This document shows, piece by piece, positions 9,787 to 19,027 of a stretch of DNA of 64,000 nt. The translations under genes were made by a program, and so were the position numbers. Source of the stretch: Pseudophaeobacter leonis (GTDB taxonomy: Bacteria; Pseudomonadota; Alphaproteobacteria; Rhodobacterales; Rhodobacteraceae); the NCBI RefSeq assembly GCF_002087335.1, contig NZ_MWVJ01000054.1:1-64000 (forward strand), given 5' to 3'. The notes beneath the pieces were generated by a model. That model was not told the DNA's origin. It searched no databases and saw nothing but the letters and a program-made list of their open reading frames with translations. Each line of letters opens with the position of its first letter. Position 1 is the stretch's first letter.

Positions 9787-11184
9787 ATGTATGAGCCCTA
9801 TGGATCCGCGCAGGCGCTGGTTACACAACTGCGCAGTGGCGCGCTGAGTGCGACAGAGGTGATGCAGGCCACGCTGGACCGTATCGCGGCACTTAATCCC
9901 CGATTGAATGCCATTGTGGCGCTGCGCGATCGCGATGCCCTGATGGCAGAGGCCGCCGCCGCAGATAAGGCCAAGAGTCGCGGCGCATTGCATGGTTTGC
10001 CAATGGCGATCAAGGATCTGGCCGATGTCAAAGGCATTGCCTCGACCCAGGGCTCACCGCTGTTCAAGGATTTCGTGCCCAGCAAGGATGAGCTGTTTGT
10101 AGCCCGGCTGCGCGCGGCGGGCGCCATTTTGATCGGCAAGACCAATACGCCGGAATTTGGCCTCGGCTCGCATACTTTTAATCCGGTTTATGGCGCGACG
10201 GGCAATCCGTATGATCCGCATCGCACCTGCGGCGGCTCCTCAGGCGGCGCGGCCGTGGCGCTTTCTGCCGGGGTGCTGGCTTTGGCGGATGGCTCCGACA
10301 TGATGGGCTCTTTGCGCAACCCGGCCGGATGGTGCAATGTTTACGGCTTTCGGCCAACCTGGGGGTGGGTGCCGTCCGAACCAAAGGGCGATTTGTTCCT
10401 GCATCAACTCTCCACCCTGGGGCCAATGGCGCGCAGTCCTGAAGATATTGCTTTGCTGTTGGATGTGATGACGGGCGCTGATCCGCGTCAGCCACTTGCA
10501 AGCGGCGGCGCAGCCACCCTGCCATTGCCACAGACCACGCCGATGCGGATCGGCTGGCTGGGTGACTGGGGTGGCGCCTTTGCGATGGAACCCGGTATTC
10601 TGGACACCTGCGAGGCTGCTGTGGCGCAGTTTTCCGATATGGGGCATCAGGTAGGAACTGTGGCGCCGCCCTTTTCGGCCGAGCAGATCTGGGAGTCCTG
10701 GATCACCCTGCGGTCTTTTGCCGTGGCGGGTGGGCTGCGGGCCTTTGATGAAAACCGCGCGGCGTTAAAAGATACTGCAATCTGGGAACTGGAGCGCGGA
10801 CTTGCCCTGAGCGGGCGCGAGATACAGGCGGCCTCGGATATTCGCTCCAACTGGCAGCGCAGGGCCGCCGAGGGATTCCAGAGTTTTGATGCGCTGATCC
10901 TGCCCACGGCACAGTGCTGGCCCTTTCCGCTGGAGCAGGACTATCCGCACAGCATCAATGGAGTTGCGATGGACAGCTATCACCGCTGGATGCAGGCGGT
11001 GACCCCGGTGAGCCTGCTGGGACTGCCCTGCCTTGCGGTGCCTGCCGGGTTTGGCGACGCGGGCCTGCCAATGGGCCTGCAGATTTTTGGCGCACAGGGG
11101 CAGGACCAAAATCTGCTGGCGCTGGGCCAAAGCTATCATCAGGCAACACAGTGGCCACAAAAATCTCCGCCATCCGAAGGGTGA
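9787..11184 (+). CDS. amidase-signature family amidase
   Basis: Hydrolyses an amide bond with the Ser-cisSer-Lys triad of the amidase signature family (GatA/fatty-acid-amidase relatives). Triad residues are visible: Lys76 (AIKDLAD), Ser151 (GGSSGG) and Ser175 (DMMGSLR). 465 residues, cytoplasmic, no signal peptide. The start at 9787 (MYEPYGSAQ) is chosen because family homology begins there; the reading frame runs upstream without ATG support. It is monocistronic, between the prfB terminator and the DUF2189 gene. Not GatA: no gatC/gatB nearby and the DMMGSLRNPAGW segment belongs to the general amidase branch. Substrate unknown. Confidence 0.85.
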   Translation: MYEPYGSAQALVTQLRSGALSATEVMQATLDRIAALNPRLNAIVALRDRDALMAEAAAADKAKSRGALHGLPMAIKDLADVKGIASTQGSPLFKDFVPSKDELFVARLRAAGAILIGKTNTPEFGLGSHTFNPVYGATGNPYDPHRTCGGSSGGAAVALSAGVLALADGSDMMGSLRNPAGWCNVYGFRPTWGWVPSEPKGDLFLHQLSTLGPMARSPEDIALLLDVMTGADPRQPLASGGAATLPLPQTTPMRIGWLGDWGGAFAMEPGILDTCEAAVAQFSDMGHQVGTVAPPFSAEQIWESWITLRSFAVAGGLRAFDENRAALKDTAIWELERGLALSGREIQAASDIRSNWQRRAAEGFQSFDALILPTAQCWPFPLEQDYPHSINGVAMDSYHRWMQAVTPVSLLGLPCLAVPAGFGDAGLPMGLQIFGAQGQDQNLLALGQSYHQATQWPQKSPPSEG

Positions 11185-11267
11185 GGCCGAAGGGTAAGGT
11201 CGAAGCGTGAGAGAGAATGCACAAGGCATTGATTTTTGAATAGATTTTTCTGGGGAGGAGAATTTGC

Positions 11268-12032
11268 ATGAGTGAAAAACCATTTGGGCTGCCCACGTTG
11301 CGGCCCATGAGCGTTGCAATCCTGAAACAAGCTTTGAGAAGCGGCTGGCAGGATTTTTGCCGCAAACCTGGATATGGGCTGTTCTTTGCAGGGTTTTACG
11401 TCTTGGCAGGCTGGCTGATGACCTGGATTACCCTGCAAACAGGGACGACATTCTGGTTGGTGCTGGCGGCTATTGGCTTTCCTTTGATCGGCCCCTTTGC
11501 CGCCGTCGGACTATATGAGGGGTCGCATCGTCTGGAACAGGAAGAGCCAATGACTGCGGCGGATATTCTCGGGGTGATCCTGCATCAGAGCCGTCGGCAG
11601 TTGCCGTCGATCTGTGCCATCATCATTGTGGTTTTTTTGTTCTGGTTCTTCCTGGGCCACATGATTTTTGCCCTGGTTCTGGGGCTGTCCACGATGACCA
11701 ATGTCTCAAGCTCGTTGGAGGTTTTTCTCACGTCCAATGGCATGATGATGCTGGCGGCCGGAAGCGTGGTGGGCGCGCTGTTTGCGCTGCTGCTGTATAT
11801 GATCACGGTGATTTCTCTGCCGCTGCTGCTGGATCGGGAGGTGGATTTTGTCACGGCAATGATCGCCAGCTTCAGCTATGTGCAGGCAAATTTTGTGTTG
11901 ATGATGCTGTGGGCTGCCGGGATCGCGGCGCTGACATTTGCGGCGCTTTTGCCTGGATTTACCGGTCTCTTTCTGGTTCTGCCCCTGCTGGGACATGCCA
12001 CCTGGCACATCTACCGGCAAATCGCCCATTGA
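11268..12032 (+). CDS. DUF2189 membrane protein
   Basis: 254-residue inner-membrane protein with about six hydrophobic segments (roughly 40-60, 62-85, 115-140, 155-185, 205-225, 225-245). The pattern of a short soluble N-terminus, GWxDF, and [14 protein letters not shown] is characteristic of DUF2189, a family without a defined function. A strong ribosome site GGGGAGGAG precedes the ATG. Convergent with the HTH regulator downstream. Confidence 0.75.
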   Translation: MSEKPFGLPTLRPMSVAILKQALRSGWQDFCRKPGYGLFFAGFYVLAGWLMTWITLQTGTTFWLVLAAIGFPLIGPFAAVGLYEGSHRLEQEEPMTAADILGVILHQSRRQLPSICAIIIVVFLFWFFLGHMIFALVLGLSTMTNVSSSLEVFLTSNGMMMLAAGSVVGALFALLLYMITVISLPLLLDREVDFVTAMIASFSYVQANFVLMMLWAAGIAALTFAALLPGFTGLFLVLPLLGHATWHIYRQIAH

Positions 12033-12100
12033 GTGCGCATCGCTCGGCAGTCGCTTTGGGTGTCTGCGATCGGATCCCGGTTCAGGGTGACGTTGGCGGG

Positions 12101-12931
12101 TTAGCGAAAGGGCTCATCGGGCCGCAACAGGTGACGGTGATAAGGCAACAAATCCTCGGCGCTGGAAAAACCAGCGCTACGTGCCGTTCTCAACGCACGC
12201 CCCATGTCATGCCCGAGGTGCTCATAGACCATGCGGGTGACGCGCTCACCACTGCCATCGCGCACGGTGCGCGCCACATATCCAACCCAGAAATTGTTCT
12301 CTAACGAGCCGATACGCGCCAGGTAGTTGAACGAATATGTCATGGCGTGGCGCCGCGAGATCACAAAGGCGACGCCATCCTCATGTGAGGTCAGAACACC
12401 CCGAAACTCTCGCATCCTGGCGCTGTCAGGGAGGCCTTGATAATGCATCGCCACACGGGCCTCGTAGCCCTTGATAAAGGTGGCTGTGGTGCCCGAGCGA
12501 AAGACATAGACAAGGCCGACAATAAACTGGTCGCTGTTCACAAAACTCCGGCGAGTAAAGCGGTAAAATCCGGATGGAAACATCGTCTCGTCAAGCTGGC
12601 GAATGCCGTAGCCGAGAAAATCGGCAAGAAACGGGCTGTTGAGAACCTGTCCCTGTCGGCCCATTGTTTCAACCGGTTCCAGCAAAATGCGGGCATCAAC
12701 TTCGAAAAAGCTGCAGATACGATCGAGAATGTCGGGTCTGGGAAAGCTCTCGCCTGACATGTATCGGTTGAATTGCGTTCTGTTTATGCCAAGGCGGCGC
12801 GAAAGTTCGGAAATCGAAGGGTATGCTTGGGCCAAGTGACGCAGATTGGTGCCAAACATATTGCGCAACTGTGCAGGGGAGCGGGGTCGTTTTGCCGGCG
12901 TTGGGTCTTTTGCGTCCTGAATGTCCGACAT
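12101..12931 (-). CDS. XRE-type helix-turn-helix regulator with large C-terminal domain
   Basis: 276 residues. A HTH_3-like DNA-binding domain lies at about residues 20-80, with the recognition region SELSRRLGINRTQFNRYMSGE and RPDILDRICSFFEVD typical of XRE proteins. The remaining 190 residues form a domain I do not recognise, rich in aromatic residues, possibly a ligand sensor. The gene is divergent from the small gene at 13132 across a 200-base AT-rich gap, so it may regulate that gene; this is inference from position only. Confidence 0.75.
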   Translation of the reverse strand: MSDIQDAKDPTPAKRPRSPAQLRNMFGTNLRHLAQAYPSISELSRRLGINRTQFNRYMSGESFPRPDILDRICSFFEVDARILLEPVETMGRQGQVLNSPFLADFLGYGIRQLDETMFPSGFYRFTRRSFVNSDQFIVGLVYVFRSGTTATFIKGYEARVAMHYQGLPDSARMREFRGVLTSHEDGVAFVISRRHAMTYSFNYLARIGSLENNFWVGYVARTVRDGSGERVTRMVYEHLGHDMGRALRTARSAGFSSAEDLLPYHRHLLRPDEPFR

Positions 12932-13131
12932 TTAGAGCTGCCTATCCTATTGTTGTCGCCCAAAAAGCTTTGAAACTCCGGCGGAGACGCTAAATTGTGT
13001 CATGCTGTAGCCATCTAACGTCAAATTATTTGTTATTCAGACACAAAATGCAATGGGTCGACGCTTCTTTCACAATGTTGAAATCGGTTAGGATAGATCA
13101 AACTCTATAGGTCTTAGATACGAGGTCCGCT

Positions 13132-13629
13132 ATGATTGGAATAGTTCTTTGGCGTGACATTGCCGTCGGCAAGGCGGTAATCTGGTGTGAAGATCAGGGG
13201 GATCTGGCTTTTTATACTCACCCTGGCACCTTTGACACGTTTGAAATCTGTGTTGGAGACTGGGTTCTGTTCGACTTGGAGTTGAATGGGGGCTTGCGGT
13301 TGGCGCTGGACGTTCGCGTCCTGCCAGAGCCTGCCTGTCCCGGTTTGGTCGACGACATTGTTGGTGCAGCAGGCATGCCGCCGATAAAGTTTTCCCCGCA
13401 GTTGGTTGAGGCTGCGCACGAAAATGAAAAGGTGTCACCGGGTAACGGTGAGGCCGGTCAGCGTGCAGGCGAAAGTGCAAGCTGCATGACCCAGACAGAG
13501 GCGGCCCGTGCAAAAGTGAAAGAGCGTCTCGCAAACCCCGAAACGTGTTTAACGGCGGCAGTGGAAGGGGCGGGAAAAAACATCATTCTCTTTCCTCTGG
13601 GGCAATCCGGTAGTCGCCGCAGCGCCTGA
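13132..13629 (+). CDS. hypothetical protein
   Basis: 165 residues, soluble. The first 65 residues (MIGIVLWRDIAVGKAVIWCEDQ, then VGDWVLFDLELNG) look like a small beta-barrel, loosely like an OB or cold-shock fold; the rest is low complexity and ends in a lysine/arginine-poor tail. No family recognised. Transcribed away from the HTH regulator at 12931 and followed by the four-copy repeat and terminator at 13770. Confidence 0.6.
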   Translation: MIGIVLWRDIAVGKAVIWCEDQGDLAFYTHPGTFDTFEICVGDWVLFDLELNGGLRLALDVRVLPEPACPGLVDDIVGAAGMPPIKFSPQLVEAAHENEKVSPGNGEAGQRAGESASCMTQTEAARAKVKERLANPETCLTAAVEGAGKNIILFPLGQSGSRRSA

Positions 13630-13706
13630 GCCTGTGTCAGGGCCTCTTAAACAGAGTGCCTGAATTAGAGGGCCTGAAACAGGGGGCCTGAAGCCGCGAC
13701 GCACTG

Positions 13707-13770
13707 ACCAGATATAACGCTAACCAGACATAACGCTAACCAGACATAACGCTAACCAGACATAACGCTA
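13707..13770. repeat. 16-base tandem repeat, four copies
   Basis: Four head-to-tail copies of ACCAGACATAACGCTA (first copy has one substitution), ending exactly where the terminator stem begins. Confidence 0.9.
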
Positions 13771-13797
13771 AAAGGCCGGTCCCAAGACCGGCCTTTT
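13770..13797. terminator. bidirectional rho-independent terminator
   Basis: Perfect 12-pair stem (13770-13781 with 13786-13797) around loop CCAA, with A and T runs on opposite sides. It serves ilvH (minus) and the small gene at 13132 (plus), which converge here. Confidence 0.92.
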
Positions 13798-13830
13798 ATT
13801 TATTTGGCATCCTAGAGGGCGCAGCCCCGC

Positions 13831-14391
13831 TCAGACGCCACGCAACAGGGCTGCGACGCCAGTCCTTGCGACTTCGGCTAGTCCCAGAGGGCGCATGAGG
13901 TCCGCAAAGGCATCGATCTTTTCAGGTGCTCCGGTGATCTCAAAGATAAAGCTGGTCAGGGTGCTGTCGACAACATTGGCGCGGAAGATATCGGCCAATC
14001 GCAGGGCCTCGACGCGTTGGTTGCCTTCGCCAACAACCTTGAAAATCGCCAGCTCGCGCTCGACCGAGGAGCCCTCAACAGTGAGGTCATGCACCTCATA
14101 GACCGAAACAATTCGGCCTAACTGGGCTTTGATTTGTTCGATCACCTGAGGCGTGCCGGTGGTCACCACAGTGATGCGCGACAAATGGCCCGTGTGATCA
14201 ACTTCGGCGACGGTCAGGCTTTCGATGTTATAGCCGCGGCCTGCGAACAAGCCGATGACACGCGCGAGAACGCCGGGATCGTTTTCCACCAGCAGCGCCA
14301 GGGTGTGCTTTTCCTGAACATCCGAAAATGTCGGGCGCAGGTTATAGGCAGAGTGGCCGGTGGAGCCTTCTTTGATATGGAGGGCAGACAT
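13831..14391 (-). CDS. ilvH: acetolactate synthase small (regulatory) subunit
   Basis: 186 residues. Regulatory subunit of acetohydroxyacid synthase; it binds valine and confers feedback inhibition on IlvB in branched-chain amino-acid synthesis. The N-terminal ACT domain (HTLALLVENDPGVLARVIGLFAGRGYN split over about residues 29-55, with the ligand-loop Gly residues) and the C-terminal AHAS_small domain (KVVGEGNQR, then ARTGVAALLRG) are both complete. It starts 78 bases after ilvB, in the same transcript, and ends before the bidirectional terminator. Confidence 0.95.
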   Translation of the reverse strand: MSALHIKEGSTGHSAYNLRPTFSDVQEKHTLALLVENDPGVLARVIGLFAGRGYNIESLTVAEVDHTGHLSRITVVTTGTPQVIEQIKAQLGRIVSVYEVHDLTVEGSSVERELAIFKVVGEGNQRVEALRLADIFRANVVDSTLTSFIFEITGAPEKIDAFADLMRPLGLAEVARTGVAALLRGV

Positions 14392-14469
14392 GTATGTCCC
14401 TTTCTGAAATTCGGGCCAAAATTTGGGGCAGGGCGCAACCGCCCTGCAAATTCCGTTCCTGCGCTGGGT

Positions 14470-16219
14470 CTAGACCATGACCGCGCCGCTTGCCTGGATG
14501 ACACCCTGGGTGTCGGCCTCGCCCATCAGCATTTCGTTGTGGGCCTTGCCCGATGGGATCATCGGGAAGCAGTTTTCGTGCTTTTCCACCAGGCAGTCAA
14601 AGATCACCGGTCCATCGTAGGTGATCATCTCCTTTGGCGTCATCCAGATCTGCCGGATCAGAGCACAGGATCCCCTTGGCGCCAAAGGCTTCGGCGAGTT
14701 TGACAAAATCGGGCAGCGATTCCGACCAGGAGTGGCTGTAGCGTTCCCCATGCAGCAGTTCCTGCCACTGGCGCACCATGCCAAGGCGCTCGTTGTTGAG
14801 GATGAATTGCTTCACCGGCAGGCGGTACTGGGCGGCTGTGCCCATCTCCTGCATGTTCATCAACCAGGAGGCCTCACCAGCGACGTTGATCACCAGCGAC
14901 TCTGGATGCGCCACCTGCACCCCGATAGAGGCAGGAAAGCCATAGCCCATGGTGCCAAGGCCGCCGGAAGTCATCCAGCGATTGGGGTCTTCAAAGCCAA
15001 GATACTGCGCTGCCCACATCTGGTGCTGGCCGACCTCAGTTGTGATGTAGCGATCGTGATCCTTGGTCAGGGCTTCGAGCCGCTCCAGCGCGTGTTGTGG
15101 TTTGATGGTCTTTTGCGAGCTGGTATAGGCGAGGCAGTTCACTTTGCGCCATTCGCCAACCTGCTGCTGCCACTTGGCAATCGCCTCCCGGTTCACCTTG
15201 CGACCGCGCGATTTCCACACCTTGAGCAGATCCTCAAGAACGTGCCCCACGTCACCGACAATTGGAATGTCGATGCGGATCACTTTGTTGATCGAGGAGG
15301 GATCAATATCGATATGGGCTTTTTTCGAGTTCGGGCTGAAGGCATCGATACGGCCGGTGATGCGGTCATCAAAGCGCGCACCGATATTGATCATCAGATC
15401 GCAGTCATGCATGGCAAGGTTGGCCTCATAGAGGCCATGCATCCCCAACATCCCCAGCCAGTTTTCTCCCGAGGCCGGGTAGGCCCCAAGGCCCATCAGG
15501 GTTGAGGTGATAGGAATGCCGGTGGCATCCACCAGTTCACGCAGCAACTGACAGGCCGCCGGGCCAGAGTTGATGACGCCGCCGCCGGTGTAAAACAACG
15601 GGCGTTTAGCGGTCTCAATGGCGGCGACCAGCTCGGTGATCTCTGCCATGTCGCCTTTGACAATGGGCTGATAGCGCGAGGCCGCTGGCTTTGCCGGCTC
15701 ATAGGTGCCGGTGGCAAACTGCACATCCTTGGGGATATCAATCAGGACCGGGCCAGGGCGGCCCGAGGTTGCCACATGAAAGCCTTCGTGCAGGGTTGCG
15801 GCCAGTTTGTCGGTGTCTTTGACCAGCCAGTTATGTTTTGTGCAGGGACGGGTGATGCCGACAGTGTCTGCCTCCTGAAAGGCATCCGAGCCAATCATGA
15901 AGGTGGGCACCTGACCGGTGAGAACCACCAGCGGAATGGAATCCAGCAGCGCATCCGTCAGCCCGGTCACCGCATTGGTGGCACCGGGGCCCGAGGTCAC
16001 CAGAACAACACCGGGTTTGCCCGTGGAGCGCGCATAGCCTTCGGCGGCATGGACCGCGCCCTGCTCGTGACGCACCAGAATGTGGCGGATATCGTTCTGC
16101 AGGAAAATTTCGTCATAGATCGGAAGCACGGCGCCACCTGGGTATCCGAATATTGTGTCAACGCCCTGTTCCTTCAGGGCCTCAACAACCATTTTTGCGC
16201 CGGTCATTTCACGTGTCAT
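14470..16219 (-). CDS. ilvB: acetolactate synthase large subunit, frame broken near 14635
   Basis: ThDP/FAD enzyme condensing pyruvate with pyruvate or 2-oxobutyrate, the first common step of Val/Leu/Ile synthesis. The start at 16219 (MTREMTGAKMVVEAL) follows TTGGAGCAAAAGCAG. The ThDP Glu region (GYPGGAVLPIYDE), VLVTSGPGATN and the C-terminal ThDP segment ending in NN (FILNNERLGM) are present. The frame breaks in ADLDDA-KEMITYDG near 14635; a one-base insertion or two-base loss in GCCAAAGG explains it. Restored length about 583. Expression is expected to follow the leader attenuator just upstream. Confidence 0.93.
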
Positions 16220-16258
16220 CTGCTTTTGCTCCAATTGGCCGCATCGTCCATTACGCAT

Positions 16259-16361
16259 AAAAAAAGCCTCCGCTTGTTCAGGGGAGGCGCATGGGTTTGA
16301 CTGTGGTCTACCGTTACCGGCCCATGCGCTTGGTTCCTACAATTACGACTAGGCTGGTCAT
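16259..16361 (-). promoter_or_regulatory. ilvB transcription attenuator
   Basis: On the minus strand a leader ORF is followed by two competing hairpins. Arm 16321-16329 (inside the last leader codons) is perfectly complementary, nine bases, to 16287-16295. A terminator stem pairs 16283-16288 with 16266-16271 and is followed by a run of seven T in the transcript. The two structures share bases 16287-16288. A ribosome finishing the leader would cover the first arm and favour termination; stalling upstream at Leu/Val/Ile codons would allow the nine-pair stem. The short overlap makes the switching mechanism an inference. Confidence 0.8.
16314..16361 (-). CDS. ilvB leader peptide, 15 residues
   Basis: Short ORF MTSLVVIVGTKRMGR with AAGGAGAG about 10 bases upstream of its ATG. 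Five of the six residues 4-8 and neighbours are Leu, Val or Ile (LVVIV), the products of the pathway encoded downstream. Its stop codon (16314-16316) lies between the two arms of the antiterminator stem, the classical geometry of an amino-acid biosynthesis leader. Confidence 0.85.
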   Translation of the reverse strand: MTSLVVIVGTKRMGR

Positions 16362-16638
16362 CGCCAGGCTCTCCTTTACTGCGTTGCAGCGGACACTATG
16401 TCTGTGCGGCGGGGGCGTCAACAGGCAAAGGGGTTGAATTTCAGTTGAATTTGGACATTTTCTTGCGCGCGGCGCGCATTTGGCGACATTATCGTAAAAA
16501 TAACCGGGCCATTTGCGGTCGAATGCACCCCAGGGCGGCCTTTGGCGGAAAATTCTCCCTCCTTCTTGGGACCATTTCGGCCCGTATCGCGTCAGCAAAG
16601 GGGGCCTGCACCTGCAAAGGGATCTGCGCGCCGGGGCT

Positions 16639-17283
16639 TTAGAATTCGTGGCCCGTGCCCTGCAACACGCCATGTTCCAGCGCATAGCGGGTAAGGCCCG
16701 CGGTCGAGGAAATCCCCAGCTTGCGTTTGATGTTCTTGCGGTGTGTCTCGACTGTGCGCACCGAGATATCCAGCGTCAGCGCAACCGCCTTGTTCGACTT
16801 GCCCTGCGCCAGCTCCAGCAAAATGGTCTGCTCGCGCCCGGTGAGCGCTTCGCGGGTTTCGCCATCTTTTGGCTGCAACGAGCCTTTGGCCCCTGTGCAC
16901 AGGTAGCGTTCACCGCGCATAACCGCATCAATCGCCTGTTTGATCTCTTCGGTGGGCACGTCCTTGAGGATATAGCCCATGGCGCCATGATTGAGCGCGG
17001 TTGAGATATACTCGGGGCTATCATGCATCGACAGGATGACGATCCGGGTCTCTGGCAGGCGTTCTAGGATCATCTCGGTGGCGCTCAACCCGCCCAGACG
17101 GGGCATGTTGAGATCCATCAGGATCACATTCGGCGCCAGGCTCACAGCCTGTTCCACCGCTTCCACGCCATCGTGCAGGCAGGCGAGAACCGTGATGTCA
17201 TCATAGCTTTCAAGGATCGACTGGATCCCTTCGGCTACCATCGGGTGATCATCAACGATCAAAACGCGCACTGTGTTGTTCAT
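16639..17283 (-). CDS. NarL/LuxR-type response regulator
   Basis: 214 residues. The receiver domain (1-120) has the acidic pair Asp11-Asp12, phosphoacceptor Asp57 (MDLNMPR), Ser85 and Lys107 (ILKDV). A LuxR-type HTH (about 148-210, LTGREQTILLELAQGKSNKAV) binds DNA. It follows the histidine kinase by 59 bases on the same strand, so the two form a two-component system. The divergent TRAP transporter is the likely target; that is inference from position and from similar arrangements with TRAP systems. Confidence 0.92.
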   Translation of the reverse strand: MNNTVRVLIVDDHPMVAEGIQSILESYDDITVLACLHDGVEAVEQAVSLAPNVILMDLNMPRLGGLSATEMILERLPETRIVILSMHDSPEYISTALNHGAMGYILKDVPTEEIKQAIDAVMRGERYLCTGAKGSLQPKDGETREALTGREQTILLELAQGKSNKAVALTLDISVRTVETHRKNIKRKLGISSTAGLTRYALEHGVLQGTGHEF

Positions 17284-17342
17284 GTCTTACCTCTTGGCCT
17301 CAAGCAGCGGTGTAATCCGGCGCCAGACCCCGGGCCTTTGCG

Positions 17343-18779
17343 TCAGGAGATTTTGACCCGTTGGTCTTCGCCCGGTGTCTCACCCGGGGCCAGAAGGTGG
17401 CTCAGAGGCAAGATGGCTTCGATCACGGTGCCGCTTTGGGTGCCACGTGATGACAGAATGCGTAAGGTGCCGTCAAGCTGCTCAATACGCTCTTGCATGT
17501 TGCGCAGGCCAATGCCGGGCCCGGTGCGGTCCTGTTCCGGCGGCAGCCCGCAGCCATTATCGGAAATCCGCATGGTGGCGCCTTTGGCGTGACCGCGCAA
17601 ATCCATGGTCATCACCGTGGCCCCAGAGTGGCGCTCAATATTCATCAGCGCTTCCTGGGCAATGCGATAGAGCGCGATCTTGGCTTCTGAATCGAGGCGG
17701 TTGCGAAACACCACGGTGCTAAAGTTGGCTTCAATCCCGGTACGGGCGGCAAAATCATCCGTAAGCGCCTTGAGCGCCGGGCCAAGGCCAAGGTCATCCA
17801 AAACTCCGGGGCGCAGGTCGCGGCTGATCCGGCGCACCTCGGTTATGGCGCCAGCCAGATTGTCGATGCCCTTATCGAGTGGGGGCAGGGCGCGGTCCAC
17901 CTCACCGCGTTTCAGCAGGCGCCTGGCATTGTCCAGCGCATAGCGGACCCCGACCAGCAATTGGCTGATGCCATCGTGCAGCTCCCGCGCCACCCGCCCG
18001 CGCTCGTCCTCCTGGGCATCAAATACCCGCTGGGTCAGCTCTTTTAGTTTGGCATCCGCCAGACGACGTTCGCGAATATTAAGCACCATACCCGAGGCAA
18101 AGACCACGATCAGGGCCGCAAGGGTGATGACGCCAATATAGAGAAAGGTGCGCTGAACCCGGGCTTCGACCTCGGCGCGGGCTGTGGCGACCGAGGCCAG
18201 CACGTCGTCAATAAAGACACCGGTGCCCACGGCCCATTGCCAGTCCTGCAGGCCCACAACATAGGCGACCATGCGGGCTTCTTCGCCGGTAGAGGGCTTT
18301 TGCCACATAAAGGTGTGCCATCCGGCCCCCTGACGCGCCAGGCTGATGAACTCATCCACCACCGGGGTGCCCTGACTGTCTGTCAGACCGCTCCAGTTGC
18401 GGGTGATGAATTCTGTCTGACGCGGGCTCACCAGATTGGTGCCGTTATAGTCGTAGACAAAGAAGAAGCCGTCGGTGCCATAAATCATCGACGACAGGAT
18501 CTGCGCCACCTGTTGTTTGGCCTCCGTGTCATCCGGGGCGGCGCGGCCATAGATAAAGGAAAACCCGTTGCGGGCCTGGGTCACATAGTTGCGCAGCTCT
18601 GCCTTTTTTGCCTCCAGCAGCTGATGTTTCAGCGCCTGGATTTCACGCTCGGCCGAGGCGCGCGACTGGTAGGCGACCAAAAGGGCAATCGCGGCAACTG
18701 CAACAACAAGCGGCAGCGTCGCCAGAATCGACAGCTTCTGTGCGTAGTTCGGACGAAAAAGGGAGCGGAAAATGGCCAT
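17343..18779 (-). CDS. Cache-domain histidine kinase (HisKA_3 type)
   Basis: 478 residues. Start MAIFRSLFRPNY at 18779. TM1 about 17-37, a periplasmic single Cache domain (about 40-195; YGTDGFFFVYDYNG and GWHTFMWQKP are typical of sCache_2), TM2 about 213-235, then HisKA_3 with phospho-His268 (ARELHDGISQLL) and a HATPase with DNGCGLPP and GIGLRNMQER. sCache_2 sensors usually bind small carboxylates, which fits a sensor for the TRAP substrate encoded divergently. The partner is the NarL-type regulator next to it. Confidence 0.92.
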   Translation of the reverse strand: MAIFRSLFRPNYAQKLSILATLPLVVAVAAIALLVAYQSRASAEREIQALKHQLLEAKKAELRNYVTQARNGFSFIYGRAAPDDTEAKQQVAQILSSMIYGTDGFFFVYDYNGTNLVSPRQTEFITRNWSGLTDSQGTPVVDEFISLARQGAGWHTFMWQKPSTGEEARMVAYVVGLQDWQWAVGTGVFIDDVLASVATARAEVEARVQRTFLYIGVITLAALIVVFASGMVLNIRERRLADAKLKELTQRVFDAQEDERGRVARELHDGISQLLVGVRYALDNARRLLKRGEVDRALPPLDKGIDNLAGAITEVRRISRDLRPGVLDDLGLGPALKALTDDFAARTGIEANFSTVVFRNRLDSEAKIALYRIAQEALMNIERHSGATVMTMDLRGHAKGATMRISDNGCGLPPEQDRTGPGIGLRNMQERIEQLDGTLRILSSRGTQSGTVIEAILPLSHLLAPGETPGEDQRVKIS

Positions 18780-19027
18780 GTGCCGAATCGTTACGCAATC
18801 TTGCAAGCGAATCAAAGGCCGGGGAGGCGGTTTTGCGTACTCCGGGGAAAAGATTTCTGCCGGATTCGGGAAAATGATGCGGCTTCTCAAGGGATTCGGC
18901 GAATTTTCGACCCTCCTACGCAGTAGTAGGTATTCACAAGTTCCATCGCCTCGCTAGGCTGACGCCACTCGAAAGATCCGTTCGGCAAAAGCCGGACACC
19001 GGAACTACTAATGGGAGGAGCACTATA

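Noticed and set aside
13707-13770. CRISPR or regulator-site array
   Set aside because: Four contiguous 16-base units without spacers directly abutting a terminator; a slippage repeat is simpler.
14621-15505. 294-codon plus-strand frame
   Set aside because: Antisense to ilvB, which is unambiguous.
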